Below are positions 46,308 to 57,897 of a stretch of 64,000 bases of DNA, one piece after another. Origin of the DNA: Deroplatys truncata. Lineage: Eukaryota > Arthropoda > Insecta > Mantodea > Mantidae. Made by a program: the position numbers and the translations under genes. Within the stretch, counting starts at the first letter, position 1; every line of letters begins with the position of its first letter. The notes below the pieces were generated by a model. It ran no database searches and was not told where the DNA came from. It saw only the letters and a list, made by a program, of their open reading frames with translations. The stretch is taken from contig CM060990.1 in NCBI GenBank assembly GCA_030765065.1, positions 667,256,618-667,320,617 on the forward strand, in the 5' to 3' direction.

Positions 46308-46683
46308 ACTTTAATTATGAAGGACTAGTTTTAGGAGCCCTTTGATTTAATTTTCAACCTCAGGAATCTGACTGCTATTGCCTCCTCTCTCTGGTGATTG
46401 AATGTTGAGCTTCTTCATCAAGATATCACTCGGTAGGATTTTGATCCAAAATCTGAAATTGCTCAAAAGCATATCAGGCTACAATGTGCTCACAGCACAT
46501 GCAAACACAAGCACCATCTTCTAAATTTTGAAATCCTGCCGGGTGACATCACACGGTGAAGAAGTTCATTATTCCAACATTATAGAAAAGGCTGTAGGCA
46601 ACTATAACCAGCAATGGCAGTCAAACTCCCCAGGTTGAAAATGGAAGCAAGGTCTCTTGAAACTAGTTCCTCATAACTAAAGT
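46308..46683. repeat. Fourth palindrome, probable Penelope-type terminal repeat
   Basis: Arms 46308-46475 and 46512-46683 are inverted repeats (ACTTTA(A/G)TTATGA at the edge, ACTAGTTT, TTTTCAACCT, CTGACTGC(T/C)ATTGC, GG(T/C)AGGATTT toward the centre). Centre about 35 bp. The right arm keeps CAGGTTGAAAATGG then GAAACTAGTTCC, and the left arm inversely CTGAGGTTGAAAAT then AAAACTAGTCC, echoing CTGA...GAAAC of the other palindromes but without a clear stem. Assignment to Penelope-like elements is by arrangement only. Confidence 0.5.
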
Positions 46684-47374
46684 GTATCTGACGTAGTGTT
46701 ACAACCGACTTTACAAAGACTTTTTATTTGGACGTCACTGTTACTAAATTCCTCTAAACATTAATTAAGCTTATTTACCTTTCCGACCCATCACCATTTG
46801 TAACAACATAAAGAGCCATTCAAATACCTACTCAAGAATATTATATTAAACAGCTTATGCCTCATATTCATCATTATTCATTGTATTACATGATTCAACA
46901 GAGAGCATCCTGTCACATAACTCATTTAAAACTCGGACATCTCAAGAATATGATATGAAAAATTTTGTGTTAATTTCACATACTCTCTAACCACTATAGT
47001 TTATTTTTATATAGCTGCTACAAAGTCTTCCTAGCAGAGTTTGCTTTACTACCCGCTTCATGTTAATTCAGATAAACCTATCCAGAAATAGCTTCATTAC
47101 ACATTTTGTTGTAGGTACAAAGGGGATACAGAATGCAGAATTGATAGTCATATGTCTCTATATGTTGGCCTTAAAATTCCATACTCTTTCCATGATATCG
47201 TGAGAAACATGTGAATAGTGGCAGTGCTTTAAAAAAATGACAAAGTACTGTTAAACTCAAACCATAATAATGGATATCTTGGATACGGCTGATAAAGTTA
47301 TTTCAAATAAATTGTTTGTTTTAAAACGATCCACATTTTTTGAGAAGTAAATTTTGTCTATACCTTATAGTTAA
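46684..47374. other. No recognised feature
   Basis: AT-rich flank; nothing supported. Confidence 0.4.
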
Positions 47375-47830
47375 CGTGTTATACAAAATTCCTCATGAAT
47401 GAAGAGGAGTTCACGGAGTATATGCAGAAAATTGAAGGTATACATTTTATTTGTCATATTAATATCTTAAATATATGCCATTTTAATCAAAATCATTACA
47501 GTCATTTTTGAGAAAGTGGAAAATTTTCTAAAAACGTTTCATATAAAGGATAGTTTAATAGGTGGGATTTTTGTTTTAAATCTTGATGTCACATCTTTCA
47601 GAAGATAACGAAATGAAATACCAAGTTTGATATTTATTCAACATTTCATTTTTGAGTTATGTTGTTCACAGACACACATACTCAGACCTTTTTCTAAAAA
47701 TGTTTTTTGCTGGATTTAGGGGCCTCAAAACATGTTTCTGGTGAAATTTTGGCATCAAATTTTTGGATGGAATACTATACTTCCTCTAGTTACTCTAGGT
47801 CCATAGTGGAAAAAGTAAAAAAGCTCATGT
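47375..47830 (+). repeat. Interspersed repeat family A, full-length-looking copy
   Basis: Matches the reverse complement of 1035-1520 throughout, and its right-hand third matches 1-190. Starts near TATACAAAATTCCTCATGAA, has TTGAGTTATGTTGTTCACAG in the middle, ends near CTTCCTCTAGTTAC and GGAAAAAGTAAA. No coding sequence. Confidence 0.82.
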
Positions 47831-48969
47831 GTCTCGTATCCATCAACCACTAAATGATCGAGGAACACATTATGTAATCACGTAATGAACACACATGCTC
47901 GCATAAATGATATGAGTAAAATAGACCATTATTGCACCAGTTACTTATCACCACCTATTCCACCAAATGGTTAACAAGTACACAATGCAAAAAAGACATT
48001 AAAATCATATAAGAAATTCTTTTCACTTAGCTGCAGAAAGGATATTCACTGCTCATCTATAAAAGAGTAACAGACCTCAATGCATTGCATTCATGTCTAA
48101 CTTATATTTTTTATGCTTTGCTAGATGATGGTGATTATGCAATTTTTGGGAGTGTGTGAAATATTTTGACACGCTCATAATAAACTTGTGTTTGACAAAC
48201 AAATTAGCACCAAGTCAGTTTAGAATCACAGGTTTTTCTAAAAGCATTCTTGATCTTTAACACAGAAACACCTAGATAAAAGAGTTATTTAGCTTGCAGT
48301 GTGTCAAAATTTCCAACTTTTGAATTTGATCTTTACTTGGTCCTGCAGTTTTAACCTCACTTATGATTTGGAAAGCTTTGTTTTGTAGTACAAGGACTCA
48401 TTTAGTTCCACCACAATTACCCCACTTATTAGACCATATTTCATTATTGAGCACACCACTTTACATTAACAGTTTGAGCAAAAAGGTTTCAACGATCTTC
48501 GGCAAACATTTAAGTTCTTAGTTTAGGATAATGCATTCTACAAGAACCTTCCCGCCAAGAGGTATAACAACCTGGAGACCTAAAAACTTGATAGGTACCT
48601 GAAGATTGTTCTAACAAACCACTATAAGTGTTTATCGCTAACTTGAGCCTTTGGGCATTGTATGTTGCTATGTTGCAGATTTGCAAATATTTAGAGACCA
48701 TTTACAGTAGGGACAATAGTTCTGTGCCAGTGACCTACTTTCCTAGCGCACTGAAGAGAGTCTATGCCTAATGCCAGTTACTCTCCTACAGGTAGCTGTC
48801 TGTCTGCTGGAAGACGGACTTCGCCGATATGACATAAACACACAACACCACGCCACTGCTTGACTGTCACTATTGTCACTACGTTCAGATTGCTCTATCA
48901 TTCTTTTATATTTCCACATTATACACAAACCTTGTCATGCAAATCCATTGTCTTAAACTAGCAGGGGCT
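47831..48969. other. No recognised feature
   Basis: About 1.1 kb without a recognisable gene or repeat. Short minus-strand frames at 48510 and 48743 carry no motif. Confidence 0.4.
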
Positions 48970-49755
48970 TTATTAGTGTGATAAACACTCTACACCAGAA
49001 ATATCACCACTGTCATTTTCTTCTGCAAGACTTTCCCATTCATCTTCTTCAGATATTTCCCTTTAATCGTCTTCAGTCTTCTTCTCCTTCGCTGTCGCTA
49101 TATTCCCTACCTTGAATTACAAAACCTTCTATGTCATTTTCAAATAGGCCTTATTGTTCTTGTTGTTCTTCTTCTTCAATATATATTTGTCTTCCTATTT
49201 AATAATGTGTTGGTCGGCATTTTCCCACTTTTCCACGCTAATGTCGTCAACATGTTGTTAGCTAAGCTTCATAAATAACATCATCTAATTTAAAAGGGTG
49301 TTCTACCAAGTTTTATATCAGCCCAGATGAGTTCTACTTGATTAAGACCCGATGAATACGGTGGTAATCTGAGAACATTGTGTGCATGGCCTACAAACTA
49401 TCAATGTATTTTCGGAACAGGCTTTGACCCTTACTTAGGTTTTAAAGCTCCAAACTTAGCATCCTTTCATGGAATGGGGCAAGTCCTGCATCTTATTTTG
49501 GTATGAGACGTTGGGGCCTTTTCCAACTGTGCACTATGGTACTGTGTGTTATCAATCACCAAAACAGATCTGGGAGGCAAGTTAGGAATTAGGTTTTCCA
49601 TTAGCCATTTTTTGTATTTTTCCGCATCATTGTGTGGTATATTATCTTTTTTATTTTTGCATAAAAATTTGCAGAAGACAAGAACCTCCAATAAACACAC
49701 CAAAAAACACAATATATGCAATCCAAATTTAATTACAGAAACACAGGGGCTCATT
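48970..49755 (-). pseudogene. DDE transposase remnant (Tc1/mariner-superfamily, KWL type)
   Basis: The minus strand reads NDAEKYKKWLMENLIPNLPP, then RSVLVIDNTQYHSAQLEKAP with one catalytic Asp (VIDN), and after frame changes VLRLPPYSSGLNQVELIW (the usual PPYHPDLNPIELIW, third Asp replaced by Gly). It ends in an acidic tail (EEDEWESLAEEND, GDISGVE) near 48975, as such insect proteins often do. The N-terminal DNA-binding part is missing; the frame begins at the GC-rich terminus at 49740. Dead. Confidence 0.75.
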
Positions 49756-50190
49756 TAGGGGGGGCAGGGGGTCAATTGCCCCCTCCCCCTAAGTTACAAG
49801 AAATAATTAGGTTACATTATTGCTCTACCAAAAGAAAATTTGCGACATCTGTACTTTTAATACAAATATTTCACATTTAAGAAATAAAATATTATTTTCT
49901 TTTAGGCCAATTCGGAAAACTGCTGCAGCAATCTCCCCCCCCCCCCCGCATGCAGAAACTAAAATGACACTCCCACAGAAACATATAGTAACTAATTTAT
50001 AAATAGAAAGTTCAAGGTAGCATGAAGTCATAAACAGACGGCTGGCAAGAGAGATCTTACCCGCACTACTGCTGCCGCTAGACTGAACTGATTGCACTCA
50101 ATGCGCATGCCCGAGAATTGGGGTTCGCTCACTGTCCAGTTAAGCAGTGCACATCCAGGTTTCACCGGCACAGAACCATTATCCCTACTG
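49740..50190. mobile_element. Possible hAT-type terminus or nonautonomous element
   Basis: Begins CAGGGGCTCATTTAGGGGGG and continues with a G-run/C-run pair around CAATTG (GGGGGTCAATTGCCCCC) at 49766-49792, which resembles hAT ends that start CAGGGGCGGA. A C13 run lies at 49935-49947. A GC-richer portion extends to about 50190. I could not find a matching inverted end or an 8-bp duplication. Confidence 0.35.
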
Positions 50191-52386
50191 TATTAGCCCA
50201 AAACCAGCTGGATGAAGTTTTAAGTATTTAATTTAACTTTGGGGTAAGATCATCTAAGCTTTTGCTTGAGACTGCTACCCGGATACTGTCAGCAAACAAA
50301 ACTGTAATTACAATGTTTCTCATTGCCAAGACAAAGTCATTGATGTAAACAAAAATAACAAAAAAAGGAATGGCCTAATGGGCTATCTTTGTGGAATTCT
50401 ATGCTCACTCACTTGTTGGCTTTACTCACTCAGAAGCATAGATGTGCAGTTGCACTGACCAGCCCACTTGCATAATAAGAAAGGTGGAGGTCAGTGTTCT
50501 GCCTGCTGTGAGTGTGATATTGCAAGCTTACACATTTGCTTACAATGCGTTGTGTATGTGGCTGCCTCTGAGTTCTGATATCACTCCTAGTCCCTTGCTC
50601 CCCCAACACACTCACCATTTCTCCTCCCTTGGTTTATGCAGCATCAAGACATTTTACACAAGTTGTATTCATGCACATTCATAAGAGTAACTTATTGGAT
50701 ATGAAGATTGCTGCGTTTCAGCCTAAAGGCTCAAGATTCTCTTCAATGATGATGATGATGATGATTATTATATGACAGTGACAATTTAAACTGCTTTTAA
50801 AACACTTTCATCTTAAGTGTTAATCCTAAAGAATCTTAGTCTCTTATTGCTGAATAATCATGCCTTTACCTAATAGGTTATTTTTCATATTTATTTGACT
50901 CATTTTCTAAACAGAGCAAACTAATGGGTATAATTTGGTTCATATTAAAAGATGCACAATCTGCAAAATGTATATTTTCTTCAATGGAGCTGATTTTGAC
51001 AGTTACAGCAAAATATCTAACTTAAATTGTTAGTGAAGAATGGTCCCAAAATGTGGATATCATTTATACCTGGCATGTAGCTACTTTTATCCCAATACCA
51101 ATAAAAATATCATTTGTGTATGTATGTATGTAATTAAAATCATGCTTCTCCTTTGGTGAGAGAAGAATTAATCCTAACCAAATTATATCCACAACATCTG
51201 TGTTCTCAGTGGTTTTAAAAGACGGAACAAAATATATTCCTTTAATGCTTTTGAATAATCTGTAGCAGTGTACTGTTAGTCAAGTTTGCAGCTCAAGAGG
51301 TTCAGAGTATACCTAATACCACATAGTGAGGCATGTCACATGCCTAATCCCACGTATATTCCCTTAGATGAAGTGGGTTTAAACAAGGCAATTCAAGCCC
51401 ATTTCTCTTCTGGTTATGTATGACTGATACCACCAAATTATTCAGTATAAATTCATGATATTTTAGTCCTATAATATTGTATTTAAAGATAATCAGAAAT
51501 TTTATTGACATATTTTCACAATGATGTATACTTTCATGGCTTAAGGATGGAACTTAAATTCTGTTGCAATAGCTATAATTCCAAACAGTGCGAAGAGCTG
51601 TGTGTTGTATGTCAGCATAATTAGCTTAGCCCTAAATTGTTTAAATAGTCGAACAACTGATGAGAGAAGTCATTAGTTGAATTCAGATATCTTTTTGGAG
51701 ACATTGTTACATTTTCATTTGTTTAGTTCAAAGGAATGATTATGCAATGTAGAAATAAGTAAGTTATTAGAAAAAATCTAGTTTAGCTAAGTTAACGACC
51801 TCTGGGTCATTTTAAAGGAACATGTAAAAACATAAAAATGATATTAAAGAAAACTGCAGCAGCTCCTGCACATATTCATGATACTGCTCATCCTTTCAGT
51901 AGAAAATATGTGAATCCAATGGCTGTTGCTTCAACACTACCCAGCCAATTAGTAGCAGAGCTGATGAAATTCCAGGAAAGCTTTTGGGATGCAAGAAGAG
52001 AGTATTGTATGCTTCTGTCTCTCTTGAAGTTTACAGAAAATTCAGCATGACTTTCCAGAAAACTCTGCAGCCATATATAAGTGAACATGCTAGTGGCATT
52101 CGGTCAGTGAGTGAGTTACTGCATTTTTTTATCTTGACGTGACATGAAGTGCTATGGCTGTGATAGTGAGTGCTGCTCATTGTGAGATTAGTGAAGTCTA
52201 ATGTTCGATACTCCAGCAAGTGAAGCAGAGGGAAGAAGAGGCTGTTTCACATTTGATTCATTCAACTGTTACACACAAAGCGAAGTGCCTGAAACTGAAG
52301 AGAGTCACAATAGTGAAGTTAGAATTAAAACTGAAATAAGTCACAATATAATATGCAATTGCAAGGGGATAGTTGTAAATAAGACA
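50191..52386. other. No recognised gene; (GAT)n short repeat
   Basis: A (GAT)6 run lies at about 50748-50764. Plus-strand frames at 51838-52050 and 52201-52473 have no family motif; the latter runs into the LINE tail and is incidental. No exon support. Confidence 0.4.
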
Positions 52387-52930
52387 AGTGATGATGATGA
52401 TGAGATGGGGTTTAAGGGCGCTCAACATCTAAGGTTATTAGCGCCCTTACAATGTATAAAATATAAAAGTTAAAAGCCAAAAATGAAAATAGCACACACA
52501 AACCCGCTTGGTCGAAAACAGTAAAACCAACAGACCAAATTCAAAAACCTATCACACTAAAATCATGGTCAAAAAGAGTAAAAGTACGTGTCAAGAGCTG
52601 TAGAACGCATGGGACATGAGTGCCATATGTCTACTGGGGTGTGGAGTCCCCATTAAAACAGACATTATAAAATTACAAAGCTAAAGGACGCTCAGCGCAT
52701 CAAATGCGCCAATTAAAATCACTGTCACTAATAAAACGTAAAACACATTCTACAGCATGCGCGTCATCTGCCAAAATGTTGGCTATGCCAACAGGCAGAC
52801 CCACGCGAATGCGCAATGGAGCTAAAAGCTGACTCTCTTCTAAAATGTGACGCACCATTAAGGGCACATCACACTGCTCACAGAGTAAATAAGACAAGCA
52901 TTCATAACTTAAGATAAGACAGTTTTTCAT
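52387..52930 (-). pseudogene. LINE 3' end with (CAT)n tail (I/R1-like C-terminus)
   Basis: On the minus strand 52930-52700 encodes YECLSYLLCEQCDVPLMV, RHILEES, then LADDAHAVECVLRFISDSDF, the end of a LINE ORF2. The motif C-x2-C-x8-H-x4-C is present except that the last Cys reads Ser. The 3' UTR ends in GAGCGCCCTTAAACCCCATC followed by (ATC)n at 52388-52404, a simple-repeat tail. 5'-truncated at about 52930. The ORF is open from the truncation to the stop. Confidence 0.8.
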
Positions 52931-53159
52931 GTACCCCTTCTTTTCCTTGCTTTCCCTAGATTAATACTATGGTGCTACTGCAAAGGTGCACCAACAGGTA
53001 AATGTGGTCTGTCCGATATAATTTATATTCTATTTTTACCAATCATATGTTCTAGGTAGAATGGGCCCCATTTCAAAATTTTTTTCTGCAGAAGTAACAG
53101 CCTCTGTTTTCATTTTGGGGAGTAAAACATGCTGTCAGCATTTTAATAAAATTTGAATT

Positions 53160-53630
53160 TTAAGTGTTTACAGAATGTTTCAAAAATGTATATGCTTTCT
53201 TGGACATAAATTCTTCAGTGTGTGTTATTGCTGGATAATTATATATCACAGGGCTAATACAGGCTCCGTCCACTTGCTTGGTTACATATCACAATGGCAA
53301 ATGTTTGCTTGAACAATATTAGTCAGTGTGTTTATGGGAATTTCTGCATATACTACTGCAGTTTCTTGACAAAGGGACTCCAGTGCCCTGTGATACATGG
53401 TATTCTTAAGACCCCCCTCCCAAAGGAAAAATCCAGGGATGTTAAATCTGGTGAACGTGCTGGTAACCGCTTTGTCCTATCCAGTGTCCCTGCAGATTCT
53501 CATCCAGGAAAGTGTGCATGCCTCAGTGGTACTTTGGGAATGCCCTATCTTGTTGGTAGAAGGACTTGTTTCCATAAAGTGGACGAATAATTGAAAAAAT
53601 TGGTATGTTTAGGTTTTCCAGATACCAGGC
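53160..53630 (-). pseudogene. DDE transposase C-terminal remnant (insect mariner-like, QQD type)
   Basis: On the minus strand, in broken frames: FYQQDRAFPKYH (second catalytic Asp in QQD), HTFLDENLQGHWIGQ, then LPARSPDLTSLDFSFGR (third Asp in SPDL; usual WPARSPDLTPLDFFLWG) and the tail toward 53290. It is the same broad type as the element at 15902 and the N-terminus at 18765, but a different family. No inverted ends were found. Confidence 0.75.
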
Positions 53631-53650
53631 ACCAGTAACTCTATCATCTT

Positions 53651-54455
53651 TTTTTTTTTTTATTTTGAGTGGAGGAGAAAATGATTTAATCACTAACCTC
53701 AGCCCTGATGGGAGTCGGGACTGAGAGGGTGGGACTCACCGGCAAATCGGCATACCCACTAAAAACTCCTCCACCGGAGGGAAAAGTGAAGGGTGAAGAT
53801 GAGGCAGTACCGCAATATGCACCTGCGGATTCATGGTGATAGGTATTGGCCGGCAAGCATAGGCCTAAGCCGGGTGAAAGAAGGTGCCAGGATGCAAGCA
53901 TGACCGAGGCCCCACTTGCGCCCTTGGGAATTTAGGGTGAGAAGGTGTAGGAAGTTTGAGTGGATGTGTGTTAGGGTGGTTACCTGGGCTTCCGACATCC
54001 TCTGTGAGTAGCTGGAGCACTCTCTGTGGGCCCCCGCGGGGGCTCATCTAGTTGCCGTGGAAGTCTGTAGTGTATAACGCCATCCAGCATCATCTGGAGG
54101 GTTGATATCTCCTCCTTGATGAGCCTTCTGACATTCAAGTAGTGCTCTTTGAAAAAGTTTGGCAATGTAATTGGGTTAGGAAGTGTTGGTATCAGTTTGG
54201 CTGCGAAGACTATTGTCCAGTGGTCCTCTTGAAGTTCCATGAGTACCTCCTCCATGAGGCCCAGTTTGGTAGTGATATTAAGTAACTCTGCCTGCACATC
54301 CTCCAGCTTCTGTAGGATCTCAGGCGAGGGATCTGTTGTGGTATTGCTGCTAGTGAAGTTTCCTGGTATTTCAGCTACTGCAGGAGGCCCGTTCTGCTCT
54401 GCGTGGTCAAGCTGCAGTGACAACTGCTCTATCATCAAAGGAGAAGGGTCCTATT
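53651..54455 (-). pseudogene. Retro-inserted sequence with poly(A), unidentified ORF
   Basis: A T14 run at about 53650-53663 is a poly(A) tail on the minus strand. Upstream lies a GC-rich 3' region whose GTTTTTAGTGGGTATGCCGA and GGTGAGTCCCACC resemble LINE 3' ends of the R1-like group, then an open frame of 152 codons (54438-53980) with QKLEDVQAELLNITTKLGL, VFAAKLIPTLPNPITLP, EHYLNVRRLIKEEISTLQM. The central part has heptad-like leucines. I do not recognise the protein. LINE is the likely class from poly(A) and composition; a processed pseudogene is the alternative. Confidence 0.5.
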
Positions 54456-54639
54456 AAACACTCAGATAACAATTTATATGAGATATGCACCTCGTTAGAT
54501 TATGCACTCTGAAAACAATATGCAGATACCATCTGCTAAAGTGTGTATAGCTTATGTTAATGGACCCTGTATTTGACAACATTTATTTTCATACCCGCAA
54601 TTTGTTTAGTTGGAAAGTTGAATGAGATCTGAAAAATTC

Positions 54640-54715
54640 AATGCCACAACAAGGACTTGAAGCATGGATCTTGGGTATTTCATGCCAATGCTCTACCACT
54701 GAGCTAACTTAAGCA
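54640..54715 (-). mobile_element. tRNA-derived SINE or tRNA pseudogene
   Basis: On the minus strand AAGTTAGCTCAGTGGTAGAG is a perfect tRNA A-box context (54710-54691) and ATGCTTCAAGTCCTT is a decayed B box (54664-54651). The anticodon arm does not fold cleanly, so it is not a functional tRNA. The neighbouring unit around it has no second copy in the window. Confidence 0.6.
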
Positions 54716-56490
54716 GATGCTTACACACACATTAAACCTTCTCATCTGATTCAAGTTTCCTGGTGAACTTTCAAAGTAGTTTCAAATACTCAAGATATTA
54801 TACCTCAAAGGTTCCTGGCAACGTTACAAATACTTGTAGTTTACAGATTTTATAATTAACTACCATTAGAATTAATTTGTGTTTTAGTAACTGTCATTTA
54901 CACTAACCATATGTAGGCACTAATTATCCAGTTTGTTTAGTTTTAGCAAAAACTATTAAGATTATTAGTACAAAACCACAGTGCCAAATATCTATACATT
55001 TTAGGAGTACCATAATTACAATATTGTATGCTTTCATAATGACATTTTCATTGAACAGTTGGACAAGAGTTAGTAGATGAACTATGAGGAGCCCCAACGT
55101 AAGGACTTAGATGCTCACAAGAAATTAATCACCTCAAAAATGCTTCCAAACATTTGTTTAATCTAGTACATATTATACTTAGCACTTTATATTCTCTGCA
55201 GCTTAGTTTAGAACATTTACGCTAGTTACAGGTGTTTGCATTAGACCTAGTTTTAAATTATCATCAATGTATAGTATTCCAATGAGAGAATGATCAAAAC
55301 TCAGTACAACAGTATCATATGCTAACAGGAGTATAATTATGTGGTGTTATGAAACTTCTGTCTTCTTTTTGATTTTAGAAAAGTTCCATCCTACAGTGCA
55401 AATCCATTGTTGATATTTTCGATGTTAGGTATTTAAGCTATTATTAAACATACATTTGGCAAAGAAATGATTATGGTCTAAAACTGAAAACAATGTCATG
55501 GTGAAATCATGTGATGGTAGATATTGCAACAGAAAACTCTGCATAAATCATCCATTTTTCCACTAAACTTCAGACCCGTAAAAAGAAAGAAAGTAAGTGG
55601 GGAATATGCCAGGTTGTTACATAAGTTTGTAACTTGCTCATCTCAATACTGCATTGCTAATACACTGTTTACCATTTGCCACCTTTGTGCTGTTTGTTAT
55701 CTAAAGAAGATTGAGTAGCGAGTGGAAATAAATGAATACTTTTGATATGTTCCTCTCTTTGAGTTAAATAGAGGGACAAACGTGATGGAGATGGTTGAAA
55801 ACATTTGAGGAGAATCCTATTAGAGAAAAATGGCCAAAAATATGGTTGCCTTTTCAAAGAGGGCAACTCTGTCCTGAGCAGTTTACCTTACTTAGGAAGA
55901 GCATTGGGTTTGATGAAGGCCTTCTGAATTCTGTAATTCATGCTTGTCCATACTATTCAGTCTGGGAATTAGTGGAGGAGAAGAATTTTCACCAGTCAAC
56001 CATTGTGCAATATTAACATTTCATGGCAAGGTTCAAAATTATACAAACTTATGCATCATATCAATAACATAAAACCTCTGCTCCGGGTATAAGTGCTGCA
56101 GTAGCCTTTACTGTGTATTCACTCACTTCACTTCAGGCCATATCTACACATCCTGCTGTCCATCTAAGTAATGAGGCAACACACCTTCATTTCCTTTGAC
56201 TGAATTTTTAAGACTAAATCCATAATTTTCCTGAGCTGCAGCTGTAAATGTAGTTTCCTTACAAATGGTTTTCTTTTCACCTATTTGCTTCAGTCATGGA
56301 GTGTTCTAAGAATGAAAATTTCTTTTTATTTTGTCCATGTTTGAATGGATAAGAAGCGCATAGAACATCTGGAGAGAGAGAGAGAGAGAGCAATTGGAGC
56401 CAATTTTTCCATCACAAGCTATGTATTCAGCTGCCAATAGTACAGTATATTATCATTGTGCATGCTATATTAACTCAATATATCAATATA
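54716..56490. other. No recognised gene; (GA)n run
   Basis: About 1.8 kb with no family I can identify. A (GA)9 run lies at 56371-56389. Plus-strand frames at 55524 and 55795 show no motif. Confidence 0.4.
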
Positions 56491-56533
56491 TCAATATATC
56501 TTTGCATAACGAGCATCAAATCAAAAAGCACTA

Positions 56534-57895
56534 CTGTGTGGTCCAAATCTCTTGATGTTTCGTGACAACCAATATGGAGTGATAGTGCTGTTGCTAAACT
56601 CACTTCACTTTGTCAGAATGTTACATGTTTGTTATAAATGCCATCACAATGTTCACTTAAAAACTACAAGAAAACAAGAAGAGAGACAGTAATGGAAATG
56701 CAATATGCAAATAGAGAAATAAAAATACCTTTCTATGCATCCTTTGTTATTTAAGTGGCACAGATAATGGCATGTCCATTTTCACTTCCCTACACACAAG
56801 TAAAGCAGTTGATGTACTTAATGAGCACGCCTCAGCTGTAAGTGCTTCACATTTCCTGAAGTTATGAATTTTGTGGTTTTCTTCATTGGCATACTTTTTA
56901 AAGAAATTACACACCTAAGACAACAGCCCTAACCTTACTGCTACATCCACTGGTACTACTGGGCTTAATAAATGACATTCTCATGAAAGAGTTAACTTTA
57001 TAAATGCTAGGACAAAGCCTATCACTGTAAGAACTGAGTATACTGCAGTTGAATTCACAACTGAGATTCTTAATCTTCCAGCAAGTGAACTGTAAAAAGT
57101 ACACCAGCAGTATTTTTGCTTTGTCAATGTTTTAACAATGTTTTAATCTTGAGCTATCACATCAATGGTGCAATGAATTCCATTGTTGATGCTTCCTCCA
57201 GAATGTGATGACAGTTGCTGATTGTTTACTTAAAGTTCTCAGTTGGCTTATTCTTTATATGGCTTATTTTTGTTGAAGTGCATTCCAAGTGACACAGTGT
57301 TGAATATTGTAAAAAGCACAACACGCTCTTCTCATGTAAGGGATATGTGCTTGATTCTATAACCATTAAATGCACTTAATCATTGGTTTTCCAATGGTAT
57401 TATTCTGTGAAACAAAGCCATGCATGACGTCTTTGAAAGGATTTTCATGACAAATGTATTAGAAAATTTCGTGTGATAACTGTTTTTAAGTTTATTTAGA
57501 ACATGTAAAATTGCACATTATTAAGTGATAAATATGTCTGTGACATAACAATATATAAAATAACTACAACAGCAATGGATTTATTACTAATACAAGCATA
57601 ATTATAACCAAAAGTCTGCATTTAAACATCATGAAACATAATTATAAATTAATGGCGAACCATTGCGCATAAAAATATGATTCTTTTTTTGTACTAGTGC
57701 AGGAAAACATCGCCTTTTACCCTATCTACTTGTTGCTTTTCTGAAATATAAAATACACAGGCACGCACATGATATTGCAATTAGTTTTACCAGTGGCGAC
57801 GTGTACTGTCCGTATGAGGCAACACCGCACTGCTGCTATTTGCTACTGCCTCACTACTGGATATCCTCAAACATCAAGAGATTTGAACTGCATAA
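56534..57895. mobile_element. Novel-looking 1.36 kb TA-flanked inverted-repeat element
   Basis: Ends are inverted repeats of 27 bp: left CTGTGTGGTCCAAATCTC then TTGATGTTT; right, read inward, TTATGCAGTTCAAATCTC then TTGATGTTT, 22 of 27 matching and all five differences transitions. TA flanks both ends (56532-56533 and 57896-57897). The DNA on the two sides is continuous in the related segment at 33310-33385 (TTATTGTGCACTTAGCGCTT), giving an empty-site comparison. Inside I find no recognisable transposase; a minus-strand frame at 56907-57104 lacks motifs. It fits a Tc1/mariner-type target, so it may be a nonautonomous member. Confidence 0.65.
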
Positions 57896-57897
57896 TA

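Noticed and set aside
44417-46683. Cluster of inverted repeats considered as a CRISPR-like array
   Set aside because: Only inverted pairs of differing sequence occur, with no regularly spaced direct repeats, and the context is a eukaryotic genome.
52201-52473. Open frame resembling a short host exon
   Set aside because: No flanking splice sites in the right phase, and the second half is LINE 3' end read in antisense.
54640-54715. Possible functional tRNA gene
   Set aside because: The A box is good, but the B box and anticodon arm do not fit a functional cloverleaf.
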